From an uncultured Eubacteriaceae bacterium (lineage in GTDB: Bacteria > Bacillota > Clostridia > Eubacteriales > Anaerofustaceae), in NCBI GenBank assembly GCA_947058225.1, contig CAMSGF010000065.1:1-5635 (forward strand): DNA of 5,635 nt. Reading direction: 5' to 3'. The position numbers were made by a program, and so were the translations under genes. The notes below the pieces were generated by a model. It saw nothing but the letters and a program-made list of their open reading frames with translations. It searched no databases and had not been told where the DNA came from. This document shows positions 1 through 5,247 of the stretch, piece by piece (the stretch's first letter is position 1; each line of letters begins with the position of its first letter).

Positions 1-22
1 GAAAAAGATCGGGATTTCATAA

Positions 23-415
23 GGTGAGGAAAATGGTCTTATAACTGGAATAGGAGTAAAAACATATGCGGGGAAAAATAAAAAAGTTGTTATTTTAGAT
101 ATATTTAAACCTTATTTAAAAGAAAGATATGACAAAGCAACTGATTATATTTTCGCTACAAAAAAAGGCAACCCATTAAAATATAATCATTTTCGTGAAA
201 AGATATACATACCCCTTTTAAAACAATTAAAAATTCCTTATAAACCACCTAAGGCTTGCAGACATTATTTCGCAACCTTAACTAACCAGAAAGGAATAAA
301 CTCAAAAGCTATACAGACAACAATGGGACATACTAATATAAATCTAACAAATGAAGTTTATACACACGCTCAAGATGAATTTTTAAAAAAGGAAATTAAG
401 AAAATAGAAAGTTAA
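23..415 (+). pseudogene. Tyrosine recombinase/integrase, C-terminal remnant
   Basis: About 130 in-frame codons ending in TAA at 413-415 encode the catalytic C-terminal part of a phage/ICE-type tyrosine recombinase, which cuts and rejoins DNA through a tyrosine. Visible parts, numbering from the codon at 23: a beta-hairpin segment KTYAGKNKK (the likely active-site lysine region), the motif KACRHYFAT with the second catalytic Arg at residue 80, MGH with the His at residue 103, and the nucleophile Tyr at residue 113 in EVYTHA, nine residues after that His as usual. The first Arg and the whole N-terminal DNA-binding half are missing. TAA at 20-22 lies in frame just before the homologous part, and no ATG, GTG or TTG start fits, so this is probably a broken gene. 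Its 5' half would lie beyond the left edge. The His of the usual HxxR motif is Lys here. The family is clear; the element it belonged to is not. Confidence 0.8.
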
Positions 416-443
416 AAACAGCAAACATCTAACAAATAAAAAC

Positions 444-480
444 GAAAGCCTTTCTATGAAAGGCTTTTAGCATTTTAAGT
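444..480. terminator. Bidirectional intrinsic terminator between convergent genes
   Basis: A perfect 10-bp stem, AAAGCCTTTC at 445-454 with GAAAGGCTTT at 458-467, closes a three-base TAT loop. On the + strand it is followed by T and a short AT-rich tract with TTTT; on the - strand it is followed by CGTTTTTA. It lies 29 bases after the integrase stop and about 130 bases past the stop of the second transporter gene on the other strand. It can therefore end transcription from both sides. Confidence 0.75.
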
Positions 481-535
481 GAATTTTAAAAATAAATTTT
501 TAAAATTACCTCTTTTTAAAAGCCGCCGCCCCTCC
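478..535 (-). repeat. Partial, degraded copy of the cloverleaf repeat
   Basis: Read on the - strand, bases 483-527 match 1786-1830 of the full repeat at 43 of 45 positions by hand alignment. They cover the inner part of the GC-rich arm, the left strand and loop of hairpin A, and the start of its right strand. Beyond the match, CCGCCGCCCC at 523-532 is identical, in + orientation, to the right outer arm at 1894-1903. Hairpin A is eroded to an 11-bp stem (482-492 with 497-507). Hairpins B and C and the second outer arm are absent. The copy lies in inverted orientation to the full one, on the other side of the two transporter genes. Confidence 0.8.
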
Positions 536-595
536 CTTTTTTAGCTTATAAACTCACTCCCCCTCAAATACCCCTATAAAATCTTTTGTACAACA

Positions 596-1129
596 TCACA
601 CAAACCCGTAAAACAACAGTCCAAACCCACCCGATATTAAAATCAAAAATGCGGGATGCATTTTCTTTTTTCTTAAATAAATCATAAATGTCAAAGCAAA
701 AATCAAAAGACCTTTTATATCCACACTGCTTTTTTCAAAAAAATTGGATGTAAAAATACTTATGGCAGCACAAAGAATAAGTCCGACAACCGCAGGACGA
801 AGCCCCGATAAAACACCCCTTACATATTTATTATCCTGAAAATTAAAGAAAAATTTACTGATAATTAAAATTATAATAAAAGACGGCAGGACTACCCCTA
901 TCGTTGAACAAAGACTTCCAAGAATTCCATTGCTCTTAAAGCCTATAAACGTTGAAATGTTTATCGCAAAGGGGCCGGGAGTTGCCTCACTTATTCCTAT
1001 AAAGTTTAAAATATCGCTTATGCTCGCCCAGCCATGCCTTAAAACCTCTTGCTTTATAAGAGGAATCATAGCGTATCCGCCACCGAATGTAAAAAGACCT
1101 ATTTTAAAAAAGGTGATAAATAATTCCAT
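596..1129 (-). CDS. Chromate transporter family protein, half-size, second subunit
   Basis: This 177-residue membrane protein is a single CHR domain, about half the length of classical two-domain ChrA (near 400 residues), as in the short-chain branch of the family. Near the N-terminus is the signature FGGGYAMIPLI (residues 15-25). ISEATPGPFAIN follows at 46-57, and then the hydrophobic segment GVVLPSFIIILIIS (78-91). Further hydrophobic stretches lie at about 105-127, 139-152 and 159-177, separated by the basic stretch RKKKMH. Such pairs are thought to assemble as a heterodimer, the two halves facing opposite ways in the membrane. Characterised ChrA proteins export chromate, but the substrate here is inferred from family only. 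The start at 1129 has a GAGGAGG ribosome site at 1139-1145, nine bases upstream, and lies one base after the stop of the preceding gene, so translation is probably coupled. Confidence 0.88.
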   Translation of the reverse strand: MELFITFFKIGLFTFGGGYAMIPLIKQEVLRHGWASISDILNFIGISEATPGPFAINISTFIGFKSNGILGSLCSTIGVVLPSFIIILIISKFFFNFQDNKYVRGVLSGLRPAVVGLILCAAISIFTSNFFEKSSVDIKGLLIFALTFMIYLRKKKMHPAFLILISGGFGLLFYGFV

Positions 1130-1130
1130 A

Positions 1131-1691
1131 TTATTTTTCCTCCTCTTTTAAATTTTTTACATTAAATACAGTAAAACAAATTCCGATAATCGCACAAACA
1201 AGTAAAACATATATTACGTTTATTTCAGTAAACAATGCGACGCTCAAGGCAAATAAAAACAAGATTATATTAAATACGTTCTTTTCAACCGATTTTGATA
1301 GCTTTATTCCCGCTTCAAATATTAAAACCACTATCCCCGCTTTTATCCCATCAAAGACATATGAAACATATTGATTTTTTATAATTAAGGGAAATATCAG
1401 TGATATTAAAACTATAATCAAAAATGATGGTATTATGACCCCAAGCGTTGCCATAAGACTGCCTAAAACCCCTGCCACTTTATAACCCGTAAATGTAGCA
1501 CAATTTACCGCCAAAACACCCGGTGTACTTTCAGCAATAGCTATAATATCGAGCATCATCTCTTCATCTATCCACTTTTTATTATCAATAATCTCTCTTT
1601 CAATTATGGGTATCATAGCATACCCTCCGCCAAATGTCAGTCCGCCTATTTTAAAAAATATTTTAAATAATTCCAAATAATCTTTTTTCAT
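1131..1691 (-). CDS. Chromate transporter family protein, half-size, first subunit
   Basis: This 186-residue integral membrane protein is the first gene of the transporter pair. It carries the same CHR-domain landmarks as its partner: FGGGYAMIPIIEREI (residues 20-34), IAESTPGVLAVNCATFTGY (52-70), and ATLGVIIPSFLIIVLIS (81-97). Hydrophobic segments follow at about 111-128, 137-154 and 157-176, and the tail is charged and probably cytoplasmic (KNLKEEEK). The two genes are clear paralogues, suggesting an old tandem duplication. Known relatives export chromate using the membrane potential; some may carry other oxyanions, and nothing here decides between them. ATG at 1689-1691 has AGGA at 1698-1701, six bases upstream. 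It sits about 22 bases downstream of the predicted transcription start, so the mRNA leader is short. No regulator gene lies alongside. Confidence 0.88.
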   Translation of the reverse strand: MKKDYLELFKIFFKIGGLTFGGGYAMIPIIEREIIDNKKWIDEEMMLDIIAIAESTPGVLAVNCATFTGYKVAGVLGSLMATLGVIIPSFLIIVLISLIFPLIIKNQYVSYVFDGIKAGIVVLIFEAGIKLSKSVEKNVFNIILFLFALSVALFTEINVIYVLLVCAIIGICFTVFNVKNLKEEEK

Positions 1692-1719
1692 GTCTTTTCC
1701 TAATAAATGTTTTTGTTTT

Positions 1720-1749
1720 ATTATATCATTTTATGTTTAAAATTATCAA
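1720..1749 (-). promoter_or_regulatory. Sigma-A-type promoter of the transporter pair
   Basis: On the - strand, TTGATA (1744-1749) and a perfect TATAAT (1720-1725) are 18 bases apart. TGA directly precedes the -10 box, giving an extended -10 (TGnTATAAT). Transcription should begin near 1713. The -35 box is only nine bases from the left end of the cloverleaf repeat, so the repeat lies just upstream of the promoter rather than in the mRNA. Confidence 0.75.
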
Positions 1750-1758
1750 ATGAATTAT

Positions 1759-1924
1759 TTTGTGGGGGTTAGGAGGAGGTGGGGAGGCGGCTTTTAAAAA
1801 GAGATGATTTTAAAAATTTATTTTTAAAATCATCTCTTTTTCAAAGTTCAGGCGAATCAAATTCGCCTGTTAGTGAAGTGCATGGCACTTCACCCGCCGC
1901 CCCACCTCACCCCTCCCATACAAA
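1759..1924. repeat. Cloverleaf-forming structured repeat (full copy)
   Basis: Five nested or adjacent inverted repeats fit into one four-way-junction fold. The GC-rich outer stem pairs 1776-1790 with 1894-1908 (14 of 15; A1785 faces G1899). Hairpin A pairs 1791-1816 with 1821-1846 (25 of 26; T1795 faces C1842), loop TTTA. Hairpin B pairs CAGGCGAAT (1849-1857) with ATTCGCCTG (1861-1869), loop CAA. Hairpin C pairs GTGAAGTGC (1873-1881) with GCACTTCAC (1885-1893), loop ATG. Junction linkers are 0, 2, 3 and 0 bases. Weaker complementarity continues outward to TTTGT (1759-1763) and ACAAA (1920-1924), so the whole may be a short non-autonomous mobile element with imperfect terminal inverted repeats. 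No target-site duplication is evident. Both strands can fold, so orientation and role are unknown: an RNA, a cruciform, or a miniature transposable/REP-like element are all possible. A partial inverted copy at 478-535 shows that it is repeated. Confidence 0.85.
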
Positions 1925-2244
1925 GCTACTGATAATACTATCAATAAAAAAACTAAAAATAACAAACAACATACCATAAACATTCATTATTACGTATTAA
2001 ATATTACAAACATCATAATGTTTACAATACTTACACTCAAATAAATCTTATTTAAGTAAATCTATTTATTAAAATTTTACTAAAACTTAAAAAATCTACT
2101 GCAAATAGAAAAAGACACATAACCCACAAAAATAAAATTTATATTCTAAAATTACATTACAAAAAAATAACAACTTTTTTAAAATATAAATAAATTCATA
2201 AAACAAAATAATAAATACTAAAACAATAACTCATATTACAAATA
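1925..2244. other. Gene-free AT-rich spacer, strongly G-depleted on the + strand
   Basis: No open frame, RNA gene or strong stem is supported here. A hand count over 1921-2240 gives 8 G and 47 C, with A more frequent than T. The only inverted repeat noticed is a weak 6-bp one, AAACAT (2008-2013) with ATGTTT (2018-2023). It separates the gatB terminator from the cloverleaf repeat and the transporter promoter. Confidence 0.7.
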
Positions 2245-2270
2245 AAAAAAGAGGCCTACGCCTCTTTTTT
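2245..2270 (-). terminator. Intrinsic terminator of the gatAB operon
   Basis: GAGGC (2251-2255) pairs with GCCTC (2260-2264) around a CTAC loop. The stem is lengthened by six A-T pairs (2245-2250 with 2265-2270). Read on the - strand, the GC core is followed by seven Ts. It begins at the gatB stop codon (2269-2271), so the mRNA ends almost immediately after translation stops and the transporter pair downstream needs its own promoter. Confidence 0.85.
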
Positions 2271-3696
2271 AAAGTCCGAGTATTTCATTTATAAGTTTGT
2301 TTACAACTCCCGGGTTTGCCTGTCCTTTTGTCGCTCTCATAACCTGTCCCACGACAAATCCACCCGCTTTTTTCTTCCCGTTTTTCAAATCTTCGACAAC
2401 CTGAGGATTGTCATTTAAGACCTGTTCAACGAGCTTTTTAATTTCTCCCGTATCGGAAATTTGTTTAAGTCCTTTTTCTTCAACTATCTTTTCAGGGTCA
2501 TCTCCCGTTTCAAACATATTGTTTAATACCTTCTTTGCAATTCCTAAATTTATGTCTCCGCCTTTCATAAGGTTTACTAAATCGGCTAATTGCTTAGGCG
2601 TGAATTTAATATCGTCAAATTCAGTTTCGTTATTGTTTAAATATGCTAAAATATCTCCGATTAAAAAGTTTACCACAGTTTTTACATCGTCTGTGTTTTT
2701 CACTGTCTCATCAAAAAATGCACTCATTCCATCCGTTGAAATCAAAAGTTCGCTGTCGTATTCACTAAGTCCCAGTTTTTCGATGTATTCCTTTTTCTTC
2801 TCTTCAGGAAGAGTCGGAAGTTCACTTCTAAACCTTTCTATATCTTCATCGGTAAGAATAATCGGAACAAGGTCAGGGTCTGGGAAGTATCTGTAATCGT
2901 GAGCGTCTTCCTTGCTTCTCATAGAAAAGCTCTTGCCCTTTTCATCATCCCATTTTCTCGTTTCCTGAATGACCTTTTCACCCTTTTCCAACACCTTAAC
3001 CTGTCTTTTATATTCACCCTTTATGGCTCTTTTTAACGACTTAAAGCTGTTTAAGTTTTTCATTTCAGTCCTCGTGCCAAATTCATTGCTGCCCTCTTCC
3101 ATTATGGATAAATTCACATCAAAACGAAGTGAACCCTCCTGCATTTTACAGTCAGATACACCGATACTTTCAAGTATACTTTTTATCTTTACGGCGTATT
3201 GATAAGCATCTTCAACACTTGTCATATCGGGTTCCGATACAATCTCTATAAGAGGCACTCCGCACCTGTTGTTATCCATAAGCGTTCCATAATCTGAATG
3301 AATGAGTTTTCCTGCGTCTTCTTCCATATGAATTCTCGTAATCCCAACTTTTTTAGTTCCCTTTTCTCCATCCGTAATTTCCACAAATCCATGTTCACAA
3401 AGCGGTTGTGAAAATTGTGATATCTGATACGCCTTAGGAAGATCGGGATAAAAATAATTTTTTCTGTCCATTTTAGAAAAGTTTGCAATTTTACAGTTCA
3501 GTGCAAGACCCGCCTTTGCTGCGTATTCAACAACCTTTTCATTTATAACAGGAAGTGTCCCAGGCATTCCAAGACATCTTTCGCATACATTCTCATTTTC
3601 AGGCGATGCAAATGTTGTCGGGCAGGAGCAGAATATTTTAGTTTTTGTTTGCAGTTCACAGTGGATTTCCAATCCAATAACCATATCGTATTTCAT
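2269..3696 (-). CDS. gatB: Asp/Glu-tRNA(Asn/Gln) amidotransferase subunit B
   Basis: GatB (475 residues, full length for the family) binds the mischarged tRNA, activates the tRNA-bound Glu or Asp with ATP, and joins it to ammonia delivered from GatA. The cradle domain (about 1-292) shows VIGLEIHCELQT (6-17), YFYPDLPKAYQISQ (81-94), MEEDAGK (124-130) and NRCGVPLIEIVSEPD (143-157). Four cysteines (23, 25, 38, 41) in CSC and CERC match the zinc site of many GatB proteins. A helical domain (about 293-404) and a YqeY-like tRNA-binding tail (about 405-475, with KKAGGFVVGQVMRATKGQANP) follow. ATG at 3694-3696 has AAGGAGG at 3704-3710, seven bases upstream; its AA belongs to the TAA of gatA, so the two genes are 12 bases apart and tightly coupled. 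The enzyme supplies Gln-tRNA and/or Asn-tRNA where the matching synthetase is absent; the window cannot show which. Confidence 0.97.
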   Translation of the reverse strand: MKYDMVIGLEIHCELQTKTKIFCSCPTTFASPENENVCERCLGMPGTLPVINEKVVEYAAKAGLALNCKIANFSKMDRKNYFYPDLPKAYQISQFSQPLCEHGFVEITDGEKGTKKVGITRIHMEEDAGKLIHSDYGTLMDNNRCGVPLIEIVSEPDMTSVEDAYQYAVKIKSILESIGVSDCKMQEGSLRFDVNLSIMEEGSNEFGTRTEMKNLNSFKSLKRAIKGEYKRQVKVLEKGEKVIQETRKWDDEKGKSFSMRSKEDAHDYRYFPDPDLVPIILTDEDIERFRSELPTLPEEKKKEYIEKLGLSEYDSELLISTDGMSAFFDETVKNTDDVKTVVNFLIGDILAYLNNNETEFDDIKFTPKQLADLVNLMKGGDINLGIAKKVLNNMFETGDDPEKIVEEKGLKQISDTGEIKKLVEQVLNDNPQVVEDLKNGKKKAGGFVVGQVMRATKGQANPGVVNKLINEILGL

Positions 3697-3708
3697 CGTA
3701 AAGCCTCC

Positions 3709-5166
3709 TTAAATATTAGGTCTTTGTTTGTGATAATCAGTATTAAGCTGGTAGTTATAACCCGCTTTTAGCATATTTTTTTCCATAAATACATTGGCAC
3801 CTATCTGAAGTCCGATAGGCATATTGTCCTTATTAAAGCCACAAGGAACAGACATAGAAGGTATCCCGCAAAGGTTTGCCGTAACGGTGAATATATCGTT
3901 AGCATGCATTGTGGCAGGGTCATCTATCTTTTCTCCCCTCTTAAATGCAACAGTCGGCGAAGTCGGTGTCAATGTTATATCGCATTTTTCAAATACTTTA
4001 TTATATTCATCTTTGATAAGTCTTCTGACTTTCATGGCTTTATTGTAATATGCATCATAATATCCTGCTGAAAGAGAATAAGTCCCAAGCATTATTCTTC
4101 TCTTTACTTCATCTCCAAAGCCCTCACTCCTTGAATTTACCAAGATTTCTTCAACGTTTTCTCCATCTGCCCTAACCCCATATCTTATTCCATCAAACCT
4201 TGATAAATTTGAACTTGCTTCAGAAGAAGAAATTAAGTAATACACAGGAATTGCATATTCGATACAATTAAACGAAACATCTACTATTTCAGCTCCCATA
4301 TCCTTAAAAACATCTATAGCCTTCGTAACCTGCTTTACTATATCTTCATCAATTCCCCTCTCAAAAAGAGAATAATCAACCCCGACTCTCATTCCTTCTA
4401 TCCCTTCCGTAAGGAAAGATGTATAATCAGGAGTTTTTATATCTAAACTTGTCGAGTCATTTTCATCATGTCCTGCAATTACATTGAGAATCAACGCCGC
4501 ATCTTTTACATCTTTTGTAAGAGGGCCTATTTGGTCCAAAGATGAAGCAAATGCAATAAGACCATATCTTGAAACAGTTCCATAAGTAGGCTTAAGACCA
4601 GTTATACCGCAAAATGATGCTGGGTTTCTTATAGAACCACCCGTATCGGAACCAAGTGCAAATGCAGCCTGACTCGCCGCAACGGCAGCAGAAGAACCTC
4701 CAGAAGACCCACCCGGCACCGTATCGGTATCCCATGGGTTTTTTACCTCGTTAAAAGAGGATGTTTCACTTGAACTTCCCATCGCAAATTCGTCCATATC
4801 GAGTTTTCCAAGAAGAACCCCGCCCGCATTTTGTATCTTTTTATAAACAGTGGCAGAATACGGAGGAACAAAATTTGAAAGCAGTTTTGAAGAACAGGTT
4901 GTAAGAACATCTTTTGTACAAAGATTATCCTTTAAAGCATAAGGCACACCGCCTAAAACTCCAATGTCTTCACCCTTTGAAATTTTCTCATCAATCTTTT
5001 CAGCCTCTTTTATTGCAGTATCAAATGTTTTTGTTATATAAGCATTTGTTTTATCCAAAGTATCTTCTATTCTTTTAATAAAACATTCACTGACTTCTTT
5101 TGCACTGACTTCTTTATTTTTTATTTTTTCTCTTAAATTATAAACGGTATCGTTATATAAAGTCAT
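3709..5166 (-). CDS. gatA: Asp/Glu-tRNA(Asn/Gln) amidotransferase subunit A (glutaminase)
   Basis: GatA is the amidase-signature subunit: it hydrolyses glutamine (or asparagine) and channels the ammonia to GatB. From the start at 5166 the protein is 485 residues. The Lys-Ser-Ser triad then falls at K79 (YALKDN), S154 (PGGSSGGS) and S178 (GSDTGGSIR), the same numbers as in S. aureus GatA. An ATG 18 bases upstream (5184) is also in frame, but GGAGG at 5173-5177 is six bases before the 5166 ATG and would lie inside that longer gene, so 5166 is the better start. Other family landmarks are GVPYALKDN (73-81), GKLDMDEFAMGSS (120-132) and the C-terminal CGIPSMSVPCG and GLQIGANV. gatC normally precedes gatA but is not found in the 469 bases upstream here. 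gatB follows directly. Confidence 0.97.
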   Translation of the reverse strand: MTLYNDTVYNLREKIKNKEVSAKEVSECFIKRIEDTLDKTNAYITKTFDTAIKEAEKIDEKISKGEDIGVLGGVPYALKDNLCTKDVLTTCSSKLLSNFVPPYSATVYKKIQNAGGVLLGKLDMDEFAMGSSSETSSFNEVKNPWDTDTVPGGSSGGSSAAVAASQAAFALGSDTGGSIRNPASFCGITGLKPTYGTVSRYGLIAFASSLDQIGPLTKDVKDAALILNVIAGHDENDSTSLDIKTPDYTSFLTEGIEGMRVGVDYSLFERGIDEDIVKQVTKAIDVFKDMGAEIVDVSFNCIEYAIPVYYLISSSEASSNLSRFDGIRYGVRADGENVEEILVNSRSEGFGDEVKRRIMLGTYSLSAGYYDAYYNKAMKVRRLIKDEYNKVFEKCDITLTPTSPTVAFKRGEKIDDPATMHANDIFTVTANLCGIPSMSVPCGFNKDNMPIGLQIGANVFMEKNMLKAGYNYQLNTDYHKQRPNI

Positions 5167-5172
5167 AATTTT

Positions 5173-5177
5173 CCTCC
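5173..5177 (-). promoter_or_regulatory. Ribosome binding site that fixes the gatA start
   Basis: GGAGG on the - strand, six bases before ATG at 5164-5166. It falls inside any product begun at the alternative ATG codons (5184 and 5181), which have no comparable site of their own. Confidence 0.85.
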
Positions 5178-5195
5178 GCATCATAATAATTCACT

Positions 5196-5247
5196 TATAT
5201 TTTTAAATATACCTTTTAATAATACCTTTTTTTTTAATATTTTGCAA
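5196..5247 (-). promoter_or_regulatory. Probable gatAB promoter with palindrome near the start site
   Basis: On the - strand, TTGCAA (5242-5247) and TATTAT (5219-5224) lie 17 bases apart, a reasonable sigma-A promoter in AT-rich sequence, placing the transcript start near 5212. A palindrome, TATATTT (5196-5202) and AAATATA (5205-5211), lies at the predicted start of the mRNA and could be an operator or a weak leader hairpin. Base composition makes such palindromes fairly common, so no regulator is proposed. Confidence 0.5.

Noticed and set aside
1759..1924. A tRNA gene, because of the cloverleaf shape
   Set aside because: Stem lengths (15, 26, 9, 9) and loops of 3-4 bases do not fit a tRNA, and there is no T-loop consensus or anticodon loop.
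1779..1979. A 66-codon + strand frame across the cloverleaf repeat
   Set aside because: It runs straight through the inverted repeats, has no family features, and its sequence is explained by the structured repeat.
2408..2896. A 162-codon + strand frame
   Set aside because: It is antisense to gatB, Ser/Phe-rich as expected for a shadow frame, and gatB is unmistakable.
3246..3488. An 80-codon - strand frame inside gatB
   Set aside because: It overlaps conserved gatB motifs in another frame and has no ribosome site or family match.
5167..5184. Longer gatA start at 5184
   Set aside because: The GGAGG site would be inside the coding region, and the Lys/Ser/Ser numbering fits the start at 5166.
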